Made by a program: the position numbers and the translations under genes
Notes under the pieces: model-generated
Seen by the model: only the letters and a program-made list of their open reading frames with translations
Database searches by the model: none
What the model was told of the DNA's origin: nothing
Assembly (NCBI GenBank): GCA_012295275.1
Contig: CM022674.1
Coordinates: 4,918,436 to 4,982,435 of the forward strand
Length of the DNA stretch: 64,000 bases
Reading direction: 5' to 3'
DNA from: Chrysomallon squamiferum
Lineage: Eukaryota; Mollusca; Gastropoda; Neomphalida; Peltospiridae
Part shown: positions 15,046 to 26,419 of the stretch, piece by piece
Layout: each line of letters begins with the position of its first letter
Position numbering within the stretch: the stretch's first letter is position 1

Positions 15046-15961
15046 TTAATAATAATAACAATAATAATAATAATAAATAAATAAATAAGGAAAATGTTAA
15101 TGTTATTGTTATCATACGACAAAAATGATGACGAAGACGACGGTATTGTAGTAAATTTGATGGTGATGATTATGATAAAAGAAAGAAATCAATCAATCAA
15201 GCAGTGAAAAGCAGGTCTGTGTGTAACTTTACAGAAAAGAGTTATAATTTAGTCTTTAAGTTAATTTTTCTGTTTTTTTCTTATGAAAATTAATAACAGT
15301 AGTTAAAACGAAAACCCACCCACGATTTTCTGTCAGACTGACACATGCATGAATCATGCTTTAATGTATATTTCTGTATTTATTTAATTTACTTACGTAT
15401 TTCCATTTCGTCGTTCTACGCCCATGACCTGAAAATTAATATCGCTGTTATTATTATTAATATTTATATTAGTAGTAGTAGTAATACTGGTAGTAGTCGT
15501 TGTAGTAGTAGTAGTAGTAGAAGTAGTAGTAGTAGTAGTAGTACTAATCTCCCCGTCTTAACGTACGTTGATAATAATAAAGATGTAACAAAGAATGGCG
15601 TCACAGGTCAAAGTTATATAAGATGACGTCATATTTTAATCTTTTATTGATTAATAAACAATGAAATGTTTACTTTTCGTTTAATCGTCGAATGTCGTAT
15701 AGTATATAAAGATAAGTAATATTTGATAAAATATATTACTCTTATTTATTGAACTTATTTATTATTTCGTGTTTTTCTTATGAATCATTTCATTAAGCTC
15801 TATTAATATTAAACTTTTTATCTTTTTTTACCGCGTTTCTTAGATCTTTGTTTTTTATTTCGTCTGTGAACCCTTCCCAGCTTTCTGCCTCGACGTAATT
15901 TCCGTAGCCAATATGATACCTTACGTCTATACTGAAAATACATATACACACACACATGGAC

Positions 15962-16005
<44 letters not shown>

Positions 16006-16420
16006 TAACAATAACAACAACAATAATAATAATAATAATAACAATAATAATAATAATAAATGAATAAATAAATAAATAAATAATTACTTAATTATTTAAA
16101 ATAATAAAGTTAATATTTGCATACGATAAAAAATGATGACGAAGACGACAATATTGTGGTAAATATGATGATGATGATGATGATAAAAGAAAGAAAGAAA
16201 TCAAACAGTGAAAAGCATGTCTGTGTGTAACTTAACAAAAGTAGTTATTTATTCTTAAGTTTATTCTTCTTTCTTTCTTATGAATATTAATAAGTGTAGT
16301 TATTGTGTATTTCTCTATTTATCTAATTTACTTACCTGTCTCAATTTCTTCGCCAAACGCGCATTGCCTGAAAATTAATATCGTTATTTTTATTATTAGT
16401 AGTAGTAGTAATAGTAGTAA

Positions 16421-16452
<32 letters not shown>

Positions 16453-17303
16453 ATAGTAGTTGAAGAAGAAGTGGCTGCTGTTGTTGATTTTGTGACAACA
16501 AAAGTTGCTAGTGTAATAATAATAACGTAGTAATTATAATAATTAACGGTTGTGTAGTTGTGCCAGTAGTAGTAGTATTAGAGATTGTAGTAGTAGCAGT
16601 AATAGTAGTTATAGTAGTAGCAATAGTTGTAGTAGTGTTAGCAATAGCACCAACAGCAGTCCAAGTAGTACAGTTTCTACTATCATTATTGCTACTACTA
16701 CCTCTACTACTAAGAGTATTACTACTACTACTATTGTGTATGCGTTCTTTCTCTCTAACATTATTTATCTCTGTTTATACCTCATCAATAGTATTCCTTT
16801 AGATATGCTTACGATTTCGAGCTATATCTCATTTCTGTGTAGGTGTGTGTGTATGTGTGTCTGTGTGTGTGTATGTGCGTTTGTGTGTGTGTGTGTGTGT
16901 GTGTTTGAGCACGCCTCCCATCTGAACATCGACAGTTATAAAGATGTAACAAAGAAATGACGTCACAGATAAAAGTTATATAGGATGACGTAATATTTTA
17001 ACTCTCAGTACTAAACAATGAAATATTTACTTTTTCTATCATCGAAGAGTGACGTAAAATATAAAGATAAGTAATATTTGATAAAAATATATATTGCTCT
17101 TATTTATTGAACTTATTCGTTATTTGTCTTTGTTCTTATAAATAATTCTTTTTTTAGACTATTAAAATAAAACGAATTTTTTACCGTGTTTTTTATATCG
17201 TCGTCTGTAAAGTTTTACGAGCTTTCTGGCTCGATATAGCTTCCGTTTCCAGCTTGAGAGTTTACGTCTGTACTGAAAATACATATACCCAAACATGCAT
17301 AAT

Positions 17304-17369
<66 letters not shown>

Positions 17370-17574
17370 TTAAATATAAAATAAATAAATATATAAATAA
17401 ATAATGAAAAATAATAAAATGAATGTTTACAATAAAAATGATGACGAAGTCGATGATATTGTGCTAATGATGATGATGATAATAACGATGTCATAATAAT
17501 GATTATCATAAAAGAAAGAAAGAAAGAAGGAAAAAATCAAACAGTGAAAATCATGTAAGTTAACGAAAATTAAA

Positions 17575-17623
<49 letters not shown>

Positions 17624-17892
17624 GAATCAAACAGTGAAAATCATGTCTGTTTGTAAGTTAACGAAAATAGTTAAAAAGTATTCTTAAGGTTATTTTTCTT
17701 TCTTTCTTATGAAAATTAATAAGTGTAGTTAAACAATACCCCCACATCGATTTTCTGTCCAACTGAAACACGCATAAATCATTCATACATTAATGTATAT
17801 TTCTCTGTTTATCTAATTTACTTACGTTTCTCCATTTCTTCGCAGAACGCCCACGACCTGAAAATTAATATAGTTATTATTATTATTATTAT

Positions 17893-17929
<37 letters not shown>

Positions 17930-19234
17930 CGTAGTAGAAGTATAAGAAGTTTCAGTAGTGGTAATAGTTGTTAGCAGTATATGGTAGAATAAGTAGCTGC
18001 TGCATTTGATTTTGTGATAATAAAAGTTGTTATTGTAATAAGAACGTAGTAATAGTAATAAGTAACGGTGTTATAGTTGTGGTAGTAGTAGTAATTGCCG
18101 TGGAAGTAGTAGTAGTAGTAGTAATAGTAGTAGAGGTTGTAGTAGTAAGACTAGTACTACTACTACTAACATTATGTAAGCTTTCTTTCTCTCTAACATT
18201 AATTCTCTCTTTTTTCGTCATCAACAGTAATCCTTTAGATATGCTTACCATTTCTTGGGAATATCTCATTTGTGTAGGTGTCTGCGTGTGTATGTGCGTG
18301 TGAGAGAGAGAGAGGATGATAATAATAAAGATATAACTATGAAATGGCGTCACAGATATAAGATGACGTCATATTTTAACTTTTATTTATTACTAACAAT
18401 GAAATGTTTACTTTTCGTTTCATCATAGACTGACGTATATTTTAAAGATAAGTAACATTTGATAAAATATATTACTCTTATTCATTGAATTTATTTATTA
18501 TTTGTCCTTTTTGTTACGAATCATTTTATTAAGCTTTATAAATATCAAACTTTGTTTGTTTGGGGGTTTTTTATTGGGTTTTTTTACCTCGTGCTTTAGA
18601 TCTTTGTTTTTTATGTCGCCTGTTAAACCTTCCGAGTTTTCTCGCTCGGAGTAATTTCCGTAGCCAATTTGATAAGTTACGTCTATACTGAAAATACATA
18701 TCCAGACACACATGGAAAAAAACACAATAATAATAATAATAATAAGAATAATAATAATCAAAATAATAATAATAATAATAATAATAATTATGATAATAAT
18801 AGTAATGATATTAATAAATAAATAATCAAAAATAATAAAGTTAATATTTGCATACGATAAAAATCATGACGAAGTCGACGGTATTGTGGTAATGATGATG
18901 ATGATGATGATGATGATAAAAGAAAGAAAGAAAGAAAGGAATCAAACAGTGAAAAACATGTCTCTGTGTAAGTTAACAAAAAAGTAGTTTAAAAGTATTA
19001 TTAACGTTATTTTTCTTTCTTTTTTATGAAAATTAATAAGCGCAGTTAAAACAAGACCCCAGCTCGATTTTCTGTCAAAGTAAAACATCATTAAATCATG
19101 TTTTAATGTGTATTTCTCTGTTTCTCTAATTTACTTTGGATGTTTTAATCGACCGTCCTCTGTGAAGCCTTCTGGCGTAACTTGTCTTCCGTAGCCGATG
19201 TAACTTGTTACGTCTGAGCTGAAATGACATACAG

Positions 19235-19275
<41 letters not shown>

Positions 19276-20347
19276 TAATTAATTAATATTTTCAATTAGA
19301 TAATTAATTAAAGATAATAAAGTGAATGTTTGAATGCGGTAAAATGATGACGAAGTTGATGACGTTGTGGTAACGATGATGATGAAAGAAAGAAAGAAAG
19401 AAAGATGGAAAGAAAGAAAGAAAGAAAGAAAGAAACAAAGATAGATAGAAATCAAAGAATGAAAAGCATGTTTGTGTATAAGTTAACAAAAAATAATTTA
19501 AAAGTATTCTCATCGTTATTTTTCTTTCTTTCTTAGGAAAGTTAATAACAGTAGTTAAAACGAAAACCCCACCTTGATTTTCTGTCAAACTGAAACACGC
19601 ATAAATCATTCATACATTAATGTGTATTTCTCTGTGTATCTAATTTACTTACGTTTCTCCATTTTCTCCCCGTCCGGTAAATGTATTTTCTTGGTTTCCG
19701 GAGGCTACGCCCACGATCTGAAAATTAATATCGTTATTATTATTATTAGTAGTAGTAGTAGTAGTAGTAGAAGATGACTTTGAGTAGTAGTAATAGTAGT
19801 TGCAACAGTAGTAGCAGTAATAGTAATAGTAGTTGTAGTAACAGAGTAGTAGTACAAGAAGTAGTTGTTGATTTTCTGATAATAGAGATTGTTTTTGTAA
19901 CACAGTATAGTTGTTATGGTGTTGTAGTGATGGTAGTGGCAGTAGAAGCAGTAGCTGTAGTAATGTTAGTAGTAGTAGCAGCAGTGGAAGTAGTAGAGCT
20001 TCTACTAGTATTATTAAACTACTACCTCTACTACTACTACTACTACTATGTAAACGTTCTTTCTCTGTCATATTAATTCTCTCTGTTTTCCTCAAGAACA
20101 GCATTCATTTAGTTATTATTAGTATTTCGTGCGAATATCTCATTTAGATGTGTGCATGTATGCGTTTGTGTGTTTGTGTGCATGTGTGCGTTTGTGTGTT
20201 TGTGTGCGTGTTTGTGTGTGTACGTGTGTGTGTCCCATCTGAACATTACGTCGTCTGCGGGACAATCTGAGCTTTCTGTAGCGACGTATCTTCGGTAGTC
20301 GTAACTTCCTACGGCTAAACTGAAAATGAATATACACATATACATAC

Positions 20348-20388
<41 letters not shown>

Positions 20389-20556
20389 AATAATAATTTT
20401 GATAATAATAATAATAATAAATAAATAAATAAATAATAAATAAATAAATTAATCAATTAATTAAGTAAGTAAGTAAGTAAAAATAGTAAAGTGAATATTT
20501 GCATACTGTAAAAAATGATGACGAAGATGATGTTGTTGTGGTAATGATGATGATAA

Positions 20557-20600
<44 letters not shown>

Positions 20601-21561
20601 AAAAAGAAATAAAGAAAGAACGAAAGAAAGAAATCAAAGAATGACGAGCATCTCTGTGAGTAAGTTAACAAAGTATTCTTATCGTTATTTTTCTTTCTTT
20701 CTTATGAAAATTAATAACAGTAGTTAAAACGAAAACCCCACCTCGATTTTCTGTCAAACTGAAACACGCATAAATCATTCATACATTAATGTATATTTCT
20801 CTGTGTATCTAATTTACTTACGTTTCTCCATTTTCTCCCCCTCCGGTAAATGTATGTTCTTGGTTTCCGGAGGCTACGCCCACGATCTGAAAATTAATAT
20901 CGTTATTATTATTATAAGTAGTAGTAGTAGTAGTAGTAGTAGTACTAGTAGTAGTAGAAGAAAAAGACTTTGAGTAGTAGTAATAGCTGTTGCAACAGTA
21001 GTAGCAGTAATAGTAATAGTAGCTGTAGTAACAGAGTAGTAGTACAAGAAGTAGTTGTTGATTTTCTGATAATAGTGATTGTTTTTGTAATAGTAATAAC
21101 GTAGTAATAATAATAATTAAAGATAGTGTAGTTGTGGTGGTGTAGTAGTGATAGTAGTTGCAGTAGAAGCAGTAGCTGTAGTAATGTTAGTAGTAGCAGC
21201 AGCAGTGGAAGTAGTAGTATTATTAAACTACTACCTCTACTACTACTACTATTACTACTATGTAAACGTTCTTTCTCTCTAACATTAATTATCTCTCTTT
21301 GTTTTCCTCAAGAACAGCATTCATTTAGTTATTATTAGTATTTCGTGCGAATATCTCATTTAGATGTGTGCATGTATGTGTGTTTGTGTTTGTGTTTGTG
21401 TGTGTGTTTGTGTGTTTGTGTGCGTGTTTGTGTGTGTGCGTGTGTGTGTCATCTGAACATTACGTCGTCTGCGGAACAATCTGAGCTTTCTGTAGCGACG
21501 TATCTTCGGTAGTCGGAACTTCCTACGGCTAAACTGAAAATGAATATACACATATACATAC

Positions 21562-21593
<32 letters not shown>

Positions 21594-21612
21594 AAGAAGA
21601 AGAAGAATTTTG

Positions 21613-21650
<38 letters not shown>

Positions 21651-22116
21651 AATTAATTAATTAATTAATTAATTAATCAATTAATTAAGTAAATAAGTAA
21701 GTAAAAATAGTAAAGTGAATGTTTGCATACTGTAAAAAATAATGACGAAGATGATGTTGTTGTGGTAATGATGATGATGAAAGAAAGAAAGAAAGAAAAA
21801 AGAAATAAAGAAAGAACGAAAGAAAGAAATCAAAGAATGACGAGCATCTCTGTGAGTAAGTTAACAAAGTATTCTTATCGTTATTTTTCTTTCTTTCTTA
21901 TGAAAGTTAATAACAGTAGTTAAAACGAAAACCCCACCTCGATTTTCTGTCAAACTGAAACACGCATAAATCATTCATACATTAATGTATATTTCTCTGT
22001 GTATCTAATTTACTTACGTTTCTCCATTTTCTCGCCAAACGGATTATATGTTTTCTTGGTTTCCGAAGGAACCGCCGAAGAGCTGAAAATTAATATCATT
22101 ATTATTATTATTAGTT

Positions 22117-22147
<31 letters not shown>

Positions 22148-22247
22148 TGTAGTGGTAGTAGTAGTCATTGTAGAAGGAGGTTCGGGTTAGTGTGTGTGTG
22201 TGTGTGTATGGGTTAGTCTGTTTGTGTGTGTGTGTGTGTATGGGTTA

Positions 22248-22284
<37 letters not shown>

Positions 22285-22637
22285 CATTGATAATAGGCTA
22301 ACACATATATGGCGTTACAGATAAAAGTTATATAAGATAACGTCTTATTTTAACTGTTAATTATTACTAAACAATGAAGTGTTTACTGTTTTATATCATC
22401 TTAGACTGACCTATAGTATAAATATAAGTAAAATTTGATAAAATATTTTACACTTATTTATTGAACTGAAATTTATGGTTCCATTAAACAACGTTATAAG
22501 TATAATACTATTTATTTATTTATTTATTTAAAAATTTTAAATACTTACATCGTTTTTCTCGAATTTTTACATCGCTTTCGGAATCCTTTTCTGTAACAGT
22601 AACAACAACAGTTATTAATTATGATGATGATAATAAT

Positions 22638-22676
<39 letters not shown>

Positions 22677-22886
22677 TAATAGTAATAATAATAATATAAT
22701 AATAATAATAATAATAATATAATAATAACAAAGGCTAGTAGTAATAGCATAGGAGTAGTAGCAGAAGTACTCGCAATCGTAGCAGTAGTAGTAGTAGTAG
22801 TAGATGTAGTAGTAGTAGTTGTTGTTGTTGTTGAAGTTGTAGTAGTATGAAGAGAATAGAGGTGGTAGTAGTGAGGGACGAAGGGA

Positions 22887-22961
<75 letters not shown>

Positions 22962-23094
22962 TAAGAGAGAGGGAGAGAGTGAGTGCGCGAGAGAGAGAGT
23001 TCGTGAGAGAGAGAGTGAGTGTGTGAGAGAGAGTGCGTGAGAGAGAGAGTGAGTGCGTGAGAGAGAGAGAGTGAGTGCGAGAGAGAGTGAGTGC

Positions 23095-23180
<86 letters not shown>

Positions 23181-23243
23181 ACCTGTTGAGTAGACAAGGG
23201 CCACCAGAATAACGCAAAGGAAAAGGAGTAGAACGTACTTCAT
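473..23243 (-). CDS. Giant secreted polycationic protein gene built from tandem two-exon cassettes (3' end outside window)
   Basis: Family not recognised. I traced 38 coding exons by hand. In 5'->3' order: E1 23183-23243; E2 22549-22590; a1 22018-22082; b1 21464-21533; a2 20822-20886; b2 20250-20319; a3 19653-19717; fused b3/a 19135-19218; b4 18588-18687; a4 17826-17857; b5 17185-17272; a5 16336-16367; b6 15832-15931; a6 15397-15428; b7 14873-14960; a7 13995-14026; b8 13436-13538; a8 12625-12656; b9 12068-12155; a9 11587-11618; b10 11040-11142; a10 10219-10250; b11 9617-9704; a11 9135-9166; b12 8601-8703; a12 7764-7795; b13 7199-7286; a13 6716-6747; b14 6182-6284; a14 5353-5384; b15 4780-4867; a15 4294-4325; b16 3749-3851; a16 2926-2957; b17 2348-2435; a17 1864-1895; b18 1331-1433; a18 473-504. 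Every acceptor is AG, mostly TTTTCAG, and every donor is GT, mostly GTAAGT or GTAAAA. Alpha exons run phase 1 to 0 and beta exons phase 0 to 1. The join totals 2,436 nt, or 812 codons, with no stop. The product has a signal peptide, an acidic pro-segment ending KR, then repeats that are nearly half Lys+Arg with many Tyr and Trp and almost no acidic residues. The next beta exon should lie just left of base 1. Function is unknown; a secreted antimicrobial, adhesive or matrix polycation are possibilities. Confidence 0.85.
10825..10868. promoter_or_regulatory. Recurrent intronic CRE/TATA-like element (best copy)
   Basis: This 44-bp block contains TGACGTCA, then AGGTCAAAG, TATATAAG and a second TGACGTCA. 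It recurs in the longer beta-to-alpha introns, at about 1102-1145, 3536-3579, 5969-6012, 8372-8415, 13223-13266, 15591-15633, 16950-16993 and 18339-18371. A degraded copy lies at 22309-22352 in the intron after E2. In other copies the first CRE reads GGCGTCA. The shorter B-type introns of the homogenised array lack it. TGACGTCA is the CREB/ATF consensus; activity here is only inferred. Confidence 0.45.
13995..18687 (-). CDS. Intermediate cassettes: beta4 to alpha7
   Basis: Four beta exons (100, 88, 100 and 88 nt) alternate with four 32-nt alpha exons, so the A/B dimer pattern is already present. A-type betas carry NWLRK or YWLRK and end KKQRSK plus a short basic tail. B-type betas carry SSWKRKL or ASWKRKL and end RRRYKK plus H or Y. 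The alpha peptides are GRGRSAKKWRN, GNARLAKKLRQ, GHGRRTTKWKY and GTASYKKTWRK. Relative to alpha1-3 these alphas have lost exactly 33 nt (11 codons). Beta7 has a rare acidic residue (KLETIY). Introns are 470-850 bases. Confidence 0.8.
19135..19218 (-). CDS. Fused beta3-alpha exon created by an in-frame deletion
   Basis: This 84-nt exon begins like a beta exon (acceptor ATTTCAG, then LRRNKLHRLRK) but ends in alpha-type sequence whose donor GTAAATTAGAG matches the bases after alpha donors elsewhere. The beta-to-alpha intron, normally 450-850 bases, is missing. The spacing to the beta4 landmark is only about 530 bases instead of about 1.2 kb. Because beta is phase 0 to 1 and alpha phase 1 to 0, the fusion is phase 0 to 0 and keeps the frame (28 codons). 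Confidence 0.75.
19653..22082 (-). CDS. 5' diverged cassettes: alpha1, beta1, alpha2, beta2, alpha3
   Basis: Alpha exons here are 65 nt (22 residues), twice the later length. Alpha1 reads S-L-R-R-F-L-R-K-P-R...RKWRN. Alpha2 and alpha3 begin HRGRSLRKPR and end RKWRN. Beta1 and beta2 are 70 nt, starting FSRRK and containing LPKIRRYRKLRL, and ending RRR plus the first base of the next codon. Introns are 500-600 bases and hold AGT/ACT-type and TG repeats. The exons stay alignable with the 3' ones in Arg/Lys positions and splice phase. Their divergence suggests the oldest cassettes lie nearest the signal peptide. Confidence 0.8.
22549..22590 (-). CDS. Exon 2: acidic propeptide ending in a dibasic site
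   Basis: This is a 42-nt micro-exon with acceptor TGTTACAG and donor GTAAGTA, phase 1 in and phase 1 out. It encodes EKDSESDVKIREKR. It carries five of the few acidic residues of the whole protein and ends in Lys-Arg, a classical proprotein-convertase site, immediately before the first basic cassette. That layout (signal, short acidic pro-region, KR, cationic mature part) is seen in many secreted cationic peptide precursors. Cleavage here is inferred. Confidence 0.75.
22887..23174. repeat. GA/TC microsatellite in intron 1 of the cassette gene
   Basis: The tract is almost pure GA on the plus strand with scattered GTGA and GCGA interruptions. It starts directly after the exon 1 donor in the sense direction. 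Long Leu/Ser reading frames across it are artefacts of the repeat. Confidence 0.95.
23183..23243 (-). CDS. Exon 1: start codon and signal peptide of the cassette gene
   Basis: The ATG is at 23243-23241. It is followed by a textbook signal sequence, MKYVLLLFLCVILVALVY, with one Lys, an unbroken hydrophobic core and a polar end. The exon ends in phase 1 at ACA-G with donor GTAAGA. A TATA box sits about 45 bases upstream, implying a 5' UTR of roughly 15-25 bases. The first intron opens directly into a long GA/TC microsatellite. Confidence 0.85.
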
Positions 23244-23285
23244 GGCTATGAAGTAGCGTCTGTCTCACAGCGAGAGGAGAATTAC

Positions 23286-23293
23286 AATTTATA
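23286..23293 (-). promoter_or_regulatory. TATA box of the cassette gene
   Basis: On the minus strand the sequence reads TATAAATT, 43-50 bases upstream of the start codon of exon 1. This is the right place for a core promoter with a very short leader. The palindrome TTTCGCGAAA lies about 80 bases further upstream, near 23372-23381. Confidence 0.6.
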
Positions 23294-24384
23294 CTAGTCC
23301 GTACCCGCGTTCGGTTTCAGCCGGATATTAAGCCATGATTTTTGCACCAGATGTCGACCAGAACGTGTATTTCGCGAAATTAAGAAAGAATAAGTAAACT
23401 CCAGATCAAATTAACAAATTTAATAAACACCGGTTTTTTTTTTGTTGTTGTTTTTTTTTTTTATTATTATTTTCGTAACAGCTTTTAATAATAAAAAAAT
23501 ATATGTGTGGTTTTTTTTGTGTGTTTTTTTTTAAATTTTGGAAGAAAACTTAAATTACGTTTCTTTTATTTGCTCTGGTCCGTGTTCGTGAGGCCGAAAA
23601 TCGATTAATCGCGAAACATTTGTGTATTGGCGATTGTCAGGCCTGATAAACACATGATAGAAGTTAACACGTGAACGAAGACTAATTGCTTTAACGATAT
23701 CCGAGAACGTGGACGATTGAAAAATGTTAAATAGATAACGATTATGCTAGTGAATACCCAAGGCGCATACTACACAGAGGCAGGTTCAGGGAGGGGCAGG
23801 TTCAGGGAGGGGCATCTTCTCCAAATTTGTATTCGCCGTTTATTTGGAAGAACTTTCGGGGTTGAAAGATGCAAAAATATTGTTATAATTTTCTTTCGTT
23901 CTTTCTTCTTTTTCTTTTTTCTCTCCTTCTTCTGTTCTTCCTTCTTCTTCTTTTTAATCAAAAATATTGAAGAATTCAGTGATAAAGGTTCTGTTTTTTC
24001 ATACTAGTTCTGACTGCTACAGATCCTAATTACCCGACTGATGAAATTTCAGCCGCCACGGACTTAGCAGTAATCTATCACTTTTTATGTGCCAGTTCAT
24101 AAACAGAAAGACGCTGACAGGAATGTTAAATCGTGAAGATGTAACATGTTGTCCATAATACTTCAAGAACTGGTTTAAGCAGGGTCCTCCAAGAGAAAAA
24201 ATGTGCAAGATGGTACAAAACCCCTTTTGCGAGAGAGAGATTTTGGATCAACTTATAGTAAGGATTCTAACTAGTTATCAAATAAGATAAATAATTTTTT
24301 GAGCAATGAAATGCTAAAATCTGTGTTTATATACACACACAAACACACATACATACATTCACTCATACACACATATCTGTTTAT

Positions 24385-24457
<73 letters not shown>

Positions 24458-24589
24458 AGCGCCCTTTGAAAACCATACCTAAAATCATTATAACAATAAA
24501 TACTCTATTTCAGTCAACAGATGTACTGTTTGTGTAAATGGTTTAAAAAAAAAAAAAAAAAAACACGTGCTTACAAAGTTACACGATAA

Positions 24590-24620
<31 letters not shown>

Positions 24621-25061
24621 GAAATTAAGTGAAGCACGTTAGAAATTTGTTCGAAAGATTTAGGAAATTTTAAACTTGCGTTATCAAATTAATTTCAGCT
24701 CACGGAGGCATTGAATTACTGTTTGACAGACAAGTGACGGTCAAATTATTTTTGTTTGATTGTTCTCTGGTTTGTTGTTCGGTTTTTTTATGAATTACCA
24801 GTCTCTGATGCAGACACTCGGTTTCCGGTTTTTTCACTGTACACTTGCGTTCATAAAAAGTGAACTGGAGTGTAAGAAAACAGTTGTTTGTTTATTTGTT
24901 TATTTATTTACTTATTGATATATTCAACTAGTGCGAAAAAAAACCCGCAATATTCAAAGAAAAATGTAAAACAACACAACAAAACAGAGGGCAATGGAAA
25001 TAACGGTAAGAGCAGCAGTATCACAACCACCACCAACAACTACAACTACAACAACAACTAC

Positions 25062-25111
<50 letters not shown>

Positions 25112-25252
25112 TAACGAAAGCAATAATAATAACAATAACAATGATAATAATAATAATAATGATAATAGCAATAACAGCAATAACGGTAACAACAACAACA
25201 GCAACAACAACAACAACAATAATAATAATAATAAAACAACAATAACAACAAC

Positions 25253-25292
<40 letters not shown>

Positions 25293-25764
25293 GACAAAAC
25301 AGAATACGTTTGTACATATTGTATTTCAGTAAAATCGTCTCGTTTCACATTTAGTACTACAAATACCTGTACATTCAGTCTTATTATTTATTGTTGCTTT
25401 CATTAATTTCATTCTGTATAATAATTGGGCTTTGTAATAATCACAGTCATCATCATCATCATCATCATCATGGTTTAATGTAACTTTGTTCTTCTTCTTA
25501 AGCTGGTAATTCTGAATCGCATGAACACAAAATTCATTTTACAATTTCTTCAAAAGATTATGTAATTTCATAATTAAATCACAGTAATTAAATCCCCAGA
25601 TAGGACTGATTTATTTAAGAACTGCGTTTTCTTCTTTCTGTTTTTTTTTTTTTTGTTATTGTTGTTGTTGTTGTTTTGGTCAGCTAGGGTCCCACTATAC
25701 TTTTAGTACTTCTGAAATCATGGACCTTTAACTACAATTCAATTTATTTTGGCTATTAGTTAAA

Positions 25765-25810
<46 letters not shown>

Positions 25811-26355
25811 GATTTATTTTATTTCAAGTTTTCCGAAATTCGACGAAGACAAAATAGTAGAGTCATCGATAGAAAAAAAGAATAATCCTAAATTAAAATT
25901 TATTATCAGGGGACGCCATTTTGAATTTGTACAAGACGTTATAAATCCTTATTATGCCTCTGAGCAAATCATTCTTAAGTCCTTGCAAGCCAGTACTAGT
26001 TCTTAAAATACGTTACGGTAAGTACTCTAGTTCACTAAGATGCAATAATTAGAAAATTAGTATCACTTGATCAGTGACGCAGTTTAGTCTACGTCATTGG
26101 AGTAGGTCATGTGATACTTCTTTACAAAATGGTGGCTGCTTTACGATTTCGTGCTGTTTTCTATTGTCTTCAAAACGGGAGTACTTTGTCTGACATAAGT
26201 TATATCATTGCCACGTCCTGAAGAAATATGAGGTGTATGAAAACAAAGACTAAACGCATAATTTTGTTTCTTTTGTAAGAAAAATTACGTCAAGGGAAGG
26301 GTTCGAGTTTGTCGGTCTTAAAGTTACCATTTTTCTTTTAACTTTTTTTTTCTTC

Positions 26356-26419
<64 letters not shown>

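Noticed and set aside
1-22200. CRISPR array
   Set aside because: The repeats are kilobase-scale, coding and eukaryotic; there is no short direct repeat with unique spacers.
473-23243. Protamine-like sperm nuclear protein
   Set aside because: The composition is similar, but the N-terminal signal peptide and propeptide argue for secretion. It cannot be fully excluded that cassettes also occur in other genes.
24888-25406. 172-codon Asn/Thr-rich frame
   Set aside because: It is produced by AAT/AAC trinucleotide repeats and has no conserved segment or splice evidence.
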